From Sulfurospirillum sp. (GTDB taxonomy: Bacteria > Campylobacterota > Campylobacteria > Campylobacterales > Sulfurospirillaceae), in the NCBI GenBank assembly GCA_016744795.1, contig JADGDR010000004.1, forward strand, positions 156,328 to 220,327: a stretch of DNA of 64,000 nucleotides, read 5' to 3'. The position numbers were made by a program, and so were the translations under genes. Positions within the stretch are counted from its first letter, which is position 1; each line of letters begins with the position of its first letter. The notes under the pieces were generated by a model. The model did not search any database, was not told where the DNA came from, and was given only the letters and a program-made list of their open reading frames with translations. Shown here in pieces: positions 46,709-55,524 of this stretch.

Positions 46709-46714
46709 TATAAT
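46709..46714 (+). promoter_or_regulatory. -10 box (TATAAT) for ylxR-infB-rbfA-rimP
   Basis: TTTGGTATAATATC lies 12 bases before the ylxR start codon, so the mRNA leader would be extremely short (about 5 bases) or ylxR may be read as a leaderless message; infB has its own strong ribosome site. Confidence 0.6.
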
Positions 46715-46725
46715 ATCACGCGAAT

Positions 46726-46971
46726 ATGAAAAAGCCTATCCGAATGTGTATCATCTGTAGAGGAAGATATAAACAAAACACACTAATCCGCTTTCAGTTA
46801 TATAATGGAAAACTAGTAGAGTTTACAAAAGTAGGACGTAGTAGTTATATCTGTTCGGGTTGTATTTCGCTTGATGATAAAAAATTAGTGAAGATGCTAA
46901 ATAGTAAATTTAAGTTAAAATATAAAAAAATAGATGAATTTGGAAATATTTTTCCAATTAAGGAGACTTGA
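46726..46971 (+). CDS. ylxR: YlxR/DUF448 family RNA-binding protein
   Basis: 81 residues of the YlxR family ([17 protein letters not shown] opens it; then GRSSYIC). Usually coded with infB, as here. Basic and likely RNA-binding. No ribosome site stands out before the ATG, and the promoter is very near, so the start deserves care. It ends 4 bases before infB. Confidence 0.88.
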   Translation: MKKPIRMCIICRGRYKQNTLIRFQLYNGKLVEFTKVGRSSYICSGCISLDDKKLVKMLNSKFKLKYKKIDEFGNIFPIKET

Positions 46972-46975
46972 TCGA

Positions 46976-49693
46976 ATGGACAAGGTGAGAATAAAAGAGA
47001 TTGCAGAAGAGCTTGGTATAAAGAGTAAAGAAGTTGTCGAAAAAGCAACGCAGATAGGACTAGAAGTAAAAGCAGCTAATAGTGTTGTTACTCAAGAAGA
47101 TGCTGAAAAGTTAATGAATTATGTTTTAACAGGCGTAAAAGAGGAAACAAAATCAGTTACACCGAAGCCTGTAGTTGAAAAAGTTAAAGCTGAACCTAAA
47201 ATAGAAGAGCCACAAGAAAAAGCTATTCCTAAAAAAGAGATAGTAAAAGAAAAAACTATTAAAAAAGAAGAAATTATTAAAAAAGAAGAAACTATTAAAA
47301 AAGAAGAAACTGAGAAACCAAAAGTTGAATCTAAAAAAGAGATAAAAACAGAAGAACCTAAGGTTCAAACTAAAGAACTTAAAGTTGAGGCTGTAACAGT
47401 AAAAAGTGAAGAGCCTAAGGTAGAAGAGCCTAAAGTTGAAGCAAAAACAGAAGATAAACCTCAGCCTAAAAAAGAGAGTTTAGCATCTGCAAGTGTGCGT
47501 AAGCGCAGAGGTTTGGTAATAGTTAAGAAAAAGCGTCCTGTCAAAGTTGAAGCTGATCCTAAAAATTTCCCTTCTCCGTATGCAAAAAAGAAAAACTCAC
47601 AACCATTAGAATCTGTTTTTGGTGCAGCAAGTGAAAGTTCAAAAAAGAAGAAAAAAGCTAAAAGAATTTCAGCTGGCAGACAAACTTCTACAGAAAAAAT
47701 GGATATAGCATTTAGTGATATGGCCGATATAAAGCTTGATTTAGAAGACAATATGGTGGTTTTACCAGATTTAACTATTAAAGCTGAGCCAAAAGTTGAA
47801 GTAAGAACAAAGAAAAATAGTGATCCTTCACAAATCAGAACAACTAAAAGACCAAGTTTTATTCAACCGCACGGTATTAAAAGACGTGGAAGAAAAAGAA
47901 GAGTAAAAAAGGTAGTTGATTTAGATAGTGCAGTAGTGTCTTCAGTAGAAATTGCAGAAGATATTAGAGTATATGAATTTGCTGAAAAAATAAATAAACA
48001 ACCAAGTGATATTATAAAAGAGCTATTTTTACTAGGAATGATGGTTACAAAAAATGACTTTTTGGATAAAGATTCTATTGATATACTAGCAGAAACTTTT
48101 GAAGTAGAAGTAACAACAATTGATGCTCAAGAAGAGTTTGATTATGTTGGAGCTTATGAAGAGTCTAGTGAAGAGTTAATGATAGAACGTGCACCAATAA
48201 TTACTATTATGGGACATGTTGATCATGGTAAAACTTCACTTTTAGATTATATTAGACATTCAAAAGTGGCAAGCGCTGAAGCTGGCGGAATCACACAGCA
48301 TGTTGGTGCTTATATGGTACAAAAAGATGGGAGAAATATAACATTTATAGATACTCCAGGTCACGCGGCGTTTACACAAATGAGAAGTCGTGGTGCTCAA
48401 GTGACAGATATTGTTATAATTGTTGTGGCTGCTGATGATGGGGTTATGCCTCAAACAAAAGAAGCGGTAGAGCATGCAAAAGCTGCTGGTGTTCCTTTTA
48501 TAATTGCTATGAACAAAATGGACTTAGAAGCTGCAAACCCAGATTTAGCAAAAGCTGGACTTGCTGAACTTGAAGTTACTCCAGTTGCATGGGGTGGTGA
48601 TTATGAGTTTGTTGAAGTATCTGCAAAAACAGGTAAAGGTGTTGAAGATTTACTAGAAGTTGTACTTCTTCAAGCTGATATGTTAGAGCTTAAAGCAAAT
48701 CCTGATAGAGAAGCAAAAGCAACTGTTATTGAGAGTTCAGTTGAAAAAGGAAGAGGTCCTGTTGCAACTGTTGTTATTAATGAAGGAACTCTAAGAGTTG
48801 GAGATGTTATTGTTGCGGGCGTTGGACACGGAAAAGTAAGAGCACTTCTTGATGATACTGGCAAGCCAGTTAAAGAAGCATTACCAGGCGAGCCTGTGGT
48901 CGTTTTAGGTCTTAGCGAAGTTCCAGGATCTGGTGAGCATTTAGTAAGTGTAAAAACTGATAAGATAGCTCGTGAATATGCACAAAAAAGAGCAGATTAT
49001 TTAAGACAAAAAGAGCTTTCAAAATCAACTAAAGTTACTTTAGATGAGTTAAGTAGTAAGATTGCAGAGGGTGCTATAAAGACTCTACCTGTTATTTTAA
49101 AAGCGGATGTTCAAGGTTCTCTTGAAGCAATTAAAGGCTCATTAGCTAAAATTAAAAATGATGAAGTTAAGATAAATATAATAAGTTCAGGAATTGGTGG
49201 TATCACAGAGAGTGATGTTGGCCTTGCAGAAGCTAGTGAAAATTGTGTAATCCTTGGTTTCCATGTTAGACCTACAGGAGCTGTTAAAGAGAAAGCAAAA
49301 TCAAATGGTGTTGAGATAAAAACATATAATATCATTTATGATTTGATTGATGATGTTACAGGACTTGTTTCTGGACTTCTTTCACCTGTTATAAGAGAAG
49401 AAAATATTGGTCAAGCTCAAGTTCGTGAAGTATTTGTTGTTCCAAAGATTGGAGCAATTGCCGGATGTATCGTGACTGACGGTTCTATAAAGCGTGGTGT
49501 TAAAGTTCGTCTTATCCGTGAAGGTGTTATCGTTTATGAAGGAAGTGTTTCTTCACTTAAGCGTTTTAAAGATGATGCAAATGAAGTTAAAAAAGGTTAT
49601 GAATGTGGTATCGGTATCGAAGGATATAACGATATCAAAGAAGGCGATTTCATTGAAAGCTTTAAAGAAGTAGAAGAGCAAGCGACATTATAA
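46976..49693 (+). CDS. infB: Translation initiation factor IF-2
   Basis: GTPase that places initiator tRNA on the ribosome. 905 residues: an IF2-N module (about 1-50), a long Lys/Glu-rich linker with an 18-base tandem repeat, then a second IF2-N module near 325-380, and the GTPase with [26 protein letters not shown] and SAKTG. ATG 46976 is used because AAGGAG is upstream and it gives [14 protein letters not shown], the family start. No dispersed palindrome occurs in it. Confidence 0.97.
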   Translation: MDKVRIKEIAEELGIKSKEVVEKATQIGLEVKAANSVVTQEDAEKLMNYVLTGVKEETKSVTPKPVVEKVKAEPKIEEPQEKAIPKKEIVKEKTIKKEEIIKKEETIKKEETEKPKVESKKEIKTEEPKVQTKELKVEAVTVKSEEPKVEEPKVEAKTEDKPQPKKESLASASVRKRRGLVIVKKKRPVKVEADPKNFPSPYAKKKNSQPLESVFGAASESSKKKKKAKRISAGRQTSTEKMDIAFSDMADIKLDLEDNMVVLPDLTIKAEPKVEVRTKKNSDPSQIRTTKRPSFIQPHGIKRRGRKRRVKKVVDLDSAVVSSVEIAEDIRVYEFAEKINKQPSDIIKELFLLGMMVTKNDFLDKDSIDILAETFEVEVTTIDAQEEFDYVGAYEESSEELMIERAPIITIMGHVDHGKTSLLDYIRHSKVASAEAGGITQHVGAYMVQKDGRNITFIDTPGHAAFTQMRSRGAQVTDIVIIVVAADDGVMPQTKEAVEHAKAAGVPFIIAMNKMDLEAANPDLAKAGLAELEVTPVAWGGDYEFVEVSAKTGKGVEDLLEVVLLQADMLELKANPDREAKATVIESSVEKGRGPVATVVINEGTLRVGDVIVAGVGHGKVRALLDDTGKPVKEALPGEPVVVLGLSEVPGSGEHLVSVKTDKIAREYAQKRADYLRQKELSKSTKVTLDELSSKIAEGAIKTLPVILKADVQGSLEAIKGSLAKIKNDEVKINIISSGIGGITESDVGLAEASENCVILGFHVRPTGAVKEKAKSNGVEIKTYNIIYDLIDDVTGLVSGLLSPVIREENIGQAQVREVFVVPKIGAIAGCIVTDGSIKRGVKVRLIREGVIVYEGSVSSLKRFKDDANEVKKGYECGIGIEGYNDIKEGDFIESFKEVEEQATL
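47255..47308 (+). repeat. Three tandem 18-base repeats in infB
   Basis: Units ACTATTAAAAAAGAAGAA (47255-47272 and 47291-47308) with one A-T-T variant between (47273-47290), coding [18 protein letters not shown]. In-frame, so copy number could change without breaking the gene. Confidence 0.85.
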
Positions 49694-50073
49694 TGAGTGA
49701 TGAGAAATCAATAAAACTGCAACGTACTCAAAGTGTACTTAGGGAATTAATCCCTGAGGCACTTTCTACTTTAAATGATGATATGCTAAATGGACTTTGT
49801 GTAATAGATGTAGATTGTACACGTGGAAAATATGATGCAACAGTTTATCTTGATAAGATGATGTTTGATGCAGATGAACAAAAATATATTATAAAACATC
49901 TTAAAAAAGTTAATTCACATATAAAAACTCATTGTATGCAAAGTGAGGGCTGGTTTAGATGTCCTGATTTTAGATTTAAATTTGATGATAAATTAGAAAA
50001 ACAGAATCAAATGGATGACTTATTTGCTCAAGTAGCTCGTGAGTTAGAAAAAGGTAAAAAAGATGACAACTAG
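49693..50073 (+). CDS. rbfA: Ribosome-binding factor A
   Basis: Small 30S maturation factor, 126 residues with a KH-like fold (SIKLQRTQSVLRELIPEAL..., DVDCTRGKYDATVYL). It starts at the last base of the infB stop (TAATG) and overlaps rimP by 11 bases. Position and length agree; motifs are weak. Confidence 0.85.
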   Translation: MSDEKSIKLQRTQSVLRELIPEALSTLNDDMLNGLCVIDVDCTRGKYDATVYLDKMMFDADEQKYIIKHLKKVNSHIKTHCMQSEGWFRCPDFRFKFDDKLEKQNQMDDLFAQVARELEKGKKDDN

Positions 50074-50497
50074 AGAAACTATTGTAAATATATTGCACGA
50101 TTGTGGAGTTGAACTTTATGATATAGAAACTGTAAGTGAGTTTGAGCAGAAAATTTTTAGAATATTTATAACTAGTGCAGATGAGAAAGTAAATCTTGAT
50201 AAGTGTGCAGAAGTAACCAGAATTTTATCTCCTATTTTGGATTTAGAACCACCAGTAAATGGAGTTTATACTTTAGAAATAAGTTCTCCAGGAATTGAAA
50301 GGCCACTTAAAAAGATGGAACACTATATCGGTTCAATTGGTGAAGATATAAAAGTAAAATTAATAAATACAGATAAAATTATAGGTAAACTAGATTCTAT
50401 TAATGATGGAAAATTAACTATTACGGAATATGATGGTGAAGTGACTATTGTATCAATGGATGATATAGAAAAAGCTAGAACCTATTATAAATGGTAA
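50063..50497 (+). CDS. rimP: Ribosome maturation factor RimP
   Basis: 144 residues: DCGVELYDIETVSEFEQKIFRIFI, SPGIERPLKKMEHY (signature SPG[LI][ED]RPL). Needed for 30S assembly. It overlaps rbfA and ribD, so translation of the set is coupled. Confidence 0.93.
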   Translation: MTTRETIVNILHDCGVELYDIETVSEFEQKIFRIFITSADEKVNLDKCAEVTRILSPILDLEPPVNGVYTLEISSPGIERPLKKMEHYIGSIGEDIKVKLINTDKIIGKLDSINDGKLTITEYDGEVTIVSMDDIEKARTYYKW

Positions 50498-51498
50498 ACT
50501 CGGAAGAGTTTATCATGAAATTAGCACTTGAAAAAGCTTGGGCTTATCAAGGGCTAACCTATCCAAACCCTCCTGTTGGAGCGGTTATAACTAACAATCA
50601 AAACAATTTAATAGCTTATGGTGTACATAAACAAGCAGGATTTGCTCATGCAGAAGTGAATGCTATAAAACAAGCATATTATGAATTAACAAATGATGAT
50701 AAAATTTTAAATATAACAGATGCTAACAAAATACATAGTTATATTCAAGCTAAGCACAATGGGCTTTTTAAAGATAAGTATATTTATGTAACCTTAGAGC
50801 CATGCAATCATTTTGGAAAAACACCACCTTGTAGTGAACTTATAAAAGAACTTGGTTTTAAAAAAGTTTTTATAGGCACTCTTGACCCAAATAAAAAGGC
50901 AAGTGGGGGATTTGAGAATTTACAAAAACATGGCTTACATGTAGAAGTAGGAATCTTAGAATATGAGTGTAAAGAACTCCTAGAAGCTTTTAGAATTTGG
51001 CAAAAAAAGCCATTTGTATTTTTTAAACTTGCACAAAGTAGTAATGGTGTTATTAGTGGAGGGACTATTACATGTAATGAGTCTAGAAAACATGTTCATG
51101 CACTAAGAGATAAAACTGATTTACTAGTAATTGGTGGAAACACTGTACGCATTGATAGACCTACATTGGATGCGCGTAAGGTTGATGGAAAAGCACCTGA
51201 TATTTTAATTTATTCAAAATCAAAAGATTTTGATAGAAATATTCCTCTTTTTAATGTACCAAATAGAAAAGTTTTTATTGAAGCTAATTTTGAAAAAATA
51301 GAAGATTATAAATTTGTGATGGTTGAAGGTGGAAAAGGTATGTTAAAAGCATGCAAAGACTTTATTCAGCACTATTTGATTTATAAGTCTCCTTATAACA
51401 AAATTGGTATTCCTGTAGAATTTGAGATAGATTTAAAAGAGTGCTTTAGTTCTACAATAGATGAAGATACCTATACATGGTATGTTAAGAGTGGATGA
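50491..51498 (+). CDS. ribD: Riboflavin biosynthesis deaminase/reductase
   Basis: 335 residues. Deaminase domain (about 1-150) with zinc ligands in HAEVNAIKQ and LEPCNHFGKTPPCSEL, then the reductase domain (about 155-335; HALRDKTDLLVIGGNTVRIDRPTLDAR). The ATG overlaps rimP by 7 bases, and it ends inside the TauE-like gene. Two dispersed palindromes: GLHVEV (core 50936-50943) and ITCNES (core 51069-51076). Confidence 0.93.
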   Translation: MVNSEEFIMKLALEKAWAYQGLTYPNPPVGAVITNNQNNLIAYGVHKQAGFAHAEVNAIKQAYYELTNDDKILNITDANKIHSYIQAKHNGLFKDKYIYVTLEPCNHFGKTPPCSELIKELGFKKVFIGTLDPNKKASGGFENLQKHGLHVEVGILEYECKELLEAFRIWQKKPFVFFKLAQSSNGVISGGTITCNESRKHVHALRDKTDLLVIGGNTVRIDRPTLDARKVDGKAPDILIYSKSKDFDRNIPLFNVPNRKVFIEANFEKIEDYKFVMVEGGKGMLKACKDFIQHYLIYKSPYNKIGIPVEFEIDLKECFSSTIDEDTYTWYVKSG

Positions 51499-52246
51499 AT
51501 TTTTTATTTATAATTTAGTTGTTTCTTTTACAGCTGCTCTGTTTCATGGAGTTTTAGGTTTTGGATTTCCTCTCATTGCCACACCCTTAATATCTATTTT
51601 CAGTAGTGTTCAAACAGCTGTAATTACAACACTTTTTCCTACTCTAGCAGTAAATGTAATGAGTATCAGTACGGTAAGAAAAGGCTGGCATTTTATTAGC
51701 CGTTTTTGGATTCTTGGCTTAAGTATCGTAATAGGTAGTTGGTTTGGAACTCAGATTCTATCTTTATATTCTTCTCCAGCGTATAAAATAATTTTGGCAA
51801 TTACAATTCTTTTTTATTTAGGACAAAAATATTTTAGAATTAGTTTCAAGTTTATTTTAAATGAGAACATAATAGTAAAAATTCTATTTGGACTTATTGC
51901 AGGATTAGTAGGTGGTTTGGTTAATGTAATGACTCCTTTTATGGTTATGTACGTATTAGAAAAAAGATTGGAAAAAGCAGAGGGAATAGCATTAATGAAT
52001 TTTTCTTTTTTAGCAAATAAAATTACACAAATTACTACATTTTCTTATTTTGGTTTATTAGGAGAAAAAGTCTGGTTATTTGCTAGTGTATCTGTTTTTA
52101 TTGCACTTATTGCATTGATGATTGGAAAACGTATTCATAATTTAATTGATGCTAAGTTGTATAAAAAGATACTTAAAATTATACTTATACTTATGTCACT
52201 TATATTGATTATGCAGGCTGTTCAAGAATTTATATTTTTAAAATAA
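51482..52246 (+). CDS. TauE/SafE-family membrane permease
   Basis: About 254 residues with eight apparent membrane helices, including LFHGVLGFGFPLIATPLIS near the start, the family GxxG signature, and LIAGLVGGLVNVMTPFMVMYVL in the middle. The family exports sulfite, sulfoacetate or similar anions; substrate here unknown. The start may be ATG 51482 or GTG 51491, both inside ribD; I use the ATG. Confidence 0.85.
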   Translation: MLRVDEFFIYNLVVSFTAALFHGVLGFGFPLIATPLISIFSSVQTAVITTLFPTLAVNVMSISTVRKGWHFISRFWILGLSIVIGSWFGTQILSLYSSPAYKIILAITILFYLGQKYFRISFKFILNENIIVKILFGLIAGLVGGLVNVMTPFMVMYVLEKRLEKAEGIALMNFSFLANKITQITTFSYFGLLGEKVWLFASVSVFIALIALMIGKRIHNLIDAKLYKKILKIILILMSLILIMQAVQEFIFLK

Positions 52247-52258
52247 TTTTGTTTATAA

Positions 52259-52450
52259 TTATCTTCAAACATAAATCAAGGTGTTAAATTTATATTTATT
52301 TCTACAGTTGTAATTGGCTTTAATAAAATCATCAGTATGATAAGTAAATTTATTATGCCAAAAGGTTATATTCAATGGGTCTATTCGCTAGGAATAGGAA
52401 TCGTAGCTATCATATCTAGTGGAATTCTAATTGAAAGAGAAAAAAACTAA
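52259..52450 (+). pseudogene. Possible decayed membrane-protein fragment
   Basis: An open frame without a clear start (first ATG near 52334), reading into KGYIQWVYSLGIGIVAIISSGILIEREKN and stopping at 52448-52450. It has two hydrophobic stretches, the last like a C-terminal helix with a charged tail. I recognise no family, and no ribosome site is evident. It fills most of the 237-base gap between the TauE-like and DUF309 genes and looks like the 3' remnant of a transporter or sensor. Confidence 0.35.
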
Positions 52451-52483
52451 AATATATAGAAAAAGATAAATGAACTTGCAAAA

Positions 52484-52801
52484 TTAGATAAAAAGTTCTT
52501 TATACTTTACATGTAAAAGTTTTCTTGCCTCTTTGTAAAGTGGAGTGTATTGAGAATCTATTTTGTCTATGAGAGGTGAGTATTTTAAAAGTGTATTCCA
52601 AACTTTAATAGCAGGGAGATCTTTTTTTCTAACTTTTAAGGCCAAAGCAGTAGAGCCATTTATAAGACCTTTTAGAATAAAACTTTCATCTCTTTGTGCT
52701 GGTTTTTTTTTCCACTCTTTCCATTTATTTTCCAGCACTTCATGTCCTTCTACAAAGTCATTGTTTTGTACTATTTGTAAAAATTCTTTTAACTCTCTCA
52801 T
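52484..52801 (-). CDS. DUF309 protein
   Basis: 105 residues with the DUF309 motif EGHEVLENKWKEWK and FILKGLINGSTALAL. Helical, function unknown; it is often seen as a lone gene in Campylobacterota. A near-perfect dispersed palindrome (core 52508-52515) overlaps its last codons (LLHVKY). Confidence 0.85.
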   Translation of the reverse strand: MRELKEFLQIVQNNDFVEGHEVLENKWKEWKKKPAQRDESFILKGLINGSTALALKVRKKDLPAIKVWNTLLKYSPLIDKIDSQYTPLYKEARKLLHVKYKELFI

Positions 52802-52875
52802 TTATTGTTACTCCAAAATAAAAGTGTAACTATTATAGCAAGTTTAAAGAAAGTCTACTATAAATAGATTTAATA

Positions 52876-52881
52876 TATAAT
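52876..52881 (+). promoter_or_regulatory. -10 box (TATAAT) for the TolC-like gene
   Basis: TTAATATATAATGG, 28 bases before the ATG with AAAGGA between. It also lies within the divergent gap with DUF309. Confidence 0.5.
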
Positions 52882-52909
52882 GGTAAATTAGATGATTTAA
52901 AGGAATATT

Positions 52910-53755
52910 ATGAAAAAAGTATGGCTTATACTGTTTTTTGTAACTAGTTTGTTTAGTCTAGATATAATTACAGCAGTAAAACTTGGTTTAGAAAATGAAA
53001 ATCGGTACGTGAATACAGATCAGATACTAAAGGGTACAGAATTAGCCAATTATAAGTTAGATATCAGATTAATTTACATAAAGTTTTTAGAAAATAGAGA
53101 AAAATTATACATAACTGTTGCAGCTATAAGAAAAGGTCTTCATCTAAAAGAAGAAAGAAAAAAAATGGAGTTAGACTTTTTAGATGTTAAATATATTTTA
53201 GAGTCCATTATAGGAAAAAATATAAAAGATAACAATAGTATTAAAAAAATAGATTTTTCTCTTCTTCAAAATCACAATTTAAAGAGTTCTAATGAAATTA
53301 GTTCTTTGGAAAAAGAGTTAAATGAGTATGATAAAAAAAAATCTAACATAGATTGGAATGTAGATGTTAGTGGAGATATTAGATATAGATACGAAATAGC
53401 TAAAAAAAATAGAGGAAGAAAATATAAGGATAATGATGTTGATGTAGGTGTTAGTATCGTTTTAAGTAAAAATAGAAATTATGAGAATGATAGTACAATT
53501 GATATTGCTAAAAAAAGATATGATTTAGAAAAAGCTAAATTAAAATTAGATAGTGATGTCAAAAGTTATAAACAAAAGTATGTGAAAGCTTTAAAAAAAT
53601 ATAAACTATCAAAATCAAATTTAAATAAAAATGATTTAAAAAATCTAAAAACGATTCAAGAGATACAAAAAACTTATAATGCATATATGAACAACACAAA
53701 AGCCCTATACGCCGTATATGTGAGTTATGTACGACTTTTACATATAATACAATAA
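52910..53755 (+). CDS. Unidentified secreted coiled-coil protein, TolC-like but short
   Basis: 281 residues: signal peptide (about 1-18, MKKVWLILFFVTSLFSLD), long charged helices, a central region with VDVSGDIRYRYEIA and VDVGVSIVLSKN that could be two beta strands, and a C-terminal helix NAYMNNTKALYAVYVSYVRLLHII of TolC style. Half the length of the TolC-family gene at 54292. It could be a reduced outer-membrane efflux protein or an adaptor; Lys-rich and AT-rich. It is separated by 100 bases from the MarR operon, and no terminator is obvious. Confidence 0.55.
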   Translation: MKKVWLILFFVTSLFSLDIITAVKLGLENENRYVNTDQILKGTELANYKLDIRLIYIKFLENREKLYITVAAIRKGLHLKEERKKMELDFLDVKYILESIIGKNIKDNNSIKKIDFSLLQNHNLKSSNEISSLEKELNEYDKKKSNIDWNVDVSGDIRYRYEIAKKNRGRKYKDNDVDVGVSIVLSKNRNYENDSTIDIAKKRYDLEKAKLKLDSDVKSYKQKYVKALKKYKLSKSNLNKNDLKNLKTIQEIQKTYNAYMNNTKALYAVYVSYVRLLHIIQ

Positions 53756-53787
53756 GATTGAGAAACTAAAATTAATTTACTATTTTC

Positions 53788-53816
53788 TTGACATTTAAGT
53801 TTCATTCATATATAGT
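53788..53816 (+). promoter_or_regulatory. Consensus promoter of the MarR-RND operon
   Basis: TTGACA (53788-53793), a 17-base spacer and TATAGT (53811-53816). It is the only near-consensus -35 box I found in the window, so the operon should be strong when not repressed. Confidence 0.85.
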
Positions 53817-53844
53817 TGCATATGCAAAAGTTGTATATACAACT
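53816..53844. promoter_or_regulatory. Tandem MarR-type operators
   Basis: TTGCATATGCAA (53816-53827) and AGTTGTATATACAACT (53829-53844; core TTGTATATACAA at 53831-53842), both perfect palindromes of form TTG(C/T)ATAT(G/A)CAA, 15 bases apart. The first begins at the last base of the -10 box and the second covers the start of the mRNA and the space before the ribosome site (AAGGA), ideal for repression by the MarR protein encoded next. Confidence 0.8.
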
Positions 53845-53857
53845 ATAAGGAATAAAA

Positions 53858-54295
53858 ATGAACGAAGATTTTGATAAATGTATAGGTTTGCAATTAAAGC
53901 TTACAAAAAATATTATGGAAATAGAGCATAATAAATACTTAAAACCATATGGCATAAGTAATGAACAAGGTTTTCTTATAAAATGTGTATACGAAAGTCC
54001 AGGCATTACGCAAACGCAAATAGCAGAATGTTTAAATAAAGATAAAACCACAATTACAAGAATGATAAATACCTTAGTTAAAAAAGGAATACTTGAGAGA
54101 AGATGTTTGGATACAGATAGAAGAGCTTTTCATATATATATTACATCTGAAACTTTAGAAGCAATGGAAGAACTTGCACCTCTTTTTGAGAAAGATCATG
54201 AAGAATTAAAAAAAATTATAGATGAAAAAGATTATGAAATTACATTAAAAGTTTTAAATCAAATAAAAGAATATTATATAGGATTAAATAAATGA
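53858..54295 (+). CDS. MarR-family transcriptional repressor
   Basis: 145 residues. Winged helix with PGITQTQIAECLNKDKTTITRMINTLVKKGILERR and the wing Arg pair DTDRRAF. It probably represses its own operon through the operators at 53816-53844 and releases them on binding a small phenolic or drug-like ligand. Overlaps tolC by 4 bases (ATGA). Confidence 0.93.
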   Translation: MNEDFDKCIGLQLKLTKNIMEIEHNKYLKPYGISNEQGFLIKCVYESPGITQTQIAECLNKDKTTITRMINTLVKKGILERRCLDTDRRAFHIYITSETLEAMEELAPLFEKDHEELKKIIDEKDYEITLKVLNQIKEYYIGLNK

Positions 54296-55524
54296 AACGT
54301 TTAGCATTACTATGTTTAGTCGCTCCTGCATTTATGTATGCAGAAGGTTTAAAGGAATTAATAAATTTTGCTACATCCAATAATAGTATGATAGCTTCAA
54401 AAACATTAACACAACAATCAAAAATTAAAGATTTAGAATCTTCACAAAGTGCATATTATCCTACAGTTGATCTAGGAGGAGCTTATCAAAGTCTTAATTC
54501 AAAATCAGGAAATATTCCAGGAGATATTTATAGTGGATATGCAAAAATAGGTATTGATTTGTATGATGGTGGTAGAAAATCAAATACTGTAAAACAGAAT
54601 AAAGCACTTTTGAATTCATCAGGATTTGATACTTTAGCATACAAAAAAAGTTTAGCACTTTCAATAAGTGAAGATTTTTATAACATAAAGAGCGTAGAGT
54701 CAAGTCTAAGAGCTTCGCAAGAAAAGAGCAAACAATTAAAAGCAGAACTGCAAAGAATAAAAAAGTTTTATGAAGTTGGAAGTGCAACTAAAGACGAGAT
54801 AGATAAACTTCAAGCAGCTTTTAGTAATAATGTATACACAATAGAATCAATTAGGTTTGAAATTTTATCTTTAAAAAAATTGCTTAGTATAAAAATTGGC
54901 AAAAAAATTACAACTCTTGATAACTCTACTATTGTGGCTCCAGCAAATACGAGTAAAGAGTTAAGTGACAAGATTAAAAGTTTAAAAGAGAAATCTTCAT
55001 CACTTACATATGTAGCAAAAAAAATAAATGCTTCATATTTACCTCAAATTAGATTAGAAGATACATATACATTTTATGATTATGATAGAAGTGATACTTC
55101 TCATCCTAAAGGTTTAGATAATCAAAATAAATTTATGTTAACTTTTAATATAAGACTATTTGACAATGGCAATGTAAAAAAGCAAAAAGAGTCAATATTG
55201 ATTCAGAAAAAAGCACTTGATGCTCAAATTCAAGAAGTCATTGATACACAAGCCATAAATATAGAGTTAGCACTTAGAAAAATACAGACAATAAAAGCAC
55301 AGATAAATAGTTCTAAAATTTCATTAAAATCTGCAATTAGTGCATACAAAATGATAACTCAAAAATATCAAGCAGGCAGTGTTGATAATATTGCGTATTT
55401 AGATGCATTAAGTGTTAAAACAGATGCTCAATCTCAGTATGAAGAAGCACTAAACAATCTTCAAATATCTTATGTAAGATATTATTACTATATAAATAAA
55501 AATATTAAGGAATTTATAAAATGA
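54292..55524 (+). CDS. TolC-family outer membrane efflux protein
   Basis: 410 residues. Signal peptide (about 1-18), then the two TolC-type halves (helix-rich, starting LKELINFATSNNSMIASK and repeating near 225; end in VRYYYYINKN). Outer membrane channel for the tripartite pump made with the next two genes. Overlaps the membrane fusion protein gene by 4 bases. Confidence 0.92.
   Translation: MKRLALLCLVAPAFMYAEGLKELINFATSNNSMIASKTLTQQSKIKDLESSQSAYYPTVDLGGAYQSLNSKSGNIPGDIYSGYAKIGIDLYDGGRKSNTVKQNKALLNSSGFDTLAYKKSLALSISEDFYNIKSVESSLRASQEKSKQLKAELQRIKKFYEVGSATKDEIDKLQAAFSNNVYTIESIRFEILSLKKLLSIKIGKKITTLDNSTIVAPANTSKELSDKIKSLKEKSSSLTYVAKKINASYLPQIRLEDTYTFYDYDRSDTSHPKGLDNQNKFMLTFNIRLFDNGNVKKQKESILIQKKALDAQIQEVIDTQAINIELALRKIQTIKAQINSSKISLKSAISAYKMITQKYQAGSVDNIAYLDALSVKTDAQSQYEEALNNLQISYVRYYYYINKNIKEFIK

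Noticed and set aside
47150..47470. Repetitive KKEE/PKVE stretch of infB considered as a CRISPR-like or mobile repeat
   Set aside because: Repeats are in-frame, coding and without unique spacers; it is a low-complexity linker typical of IF-2.
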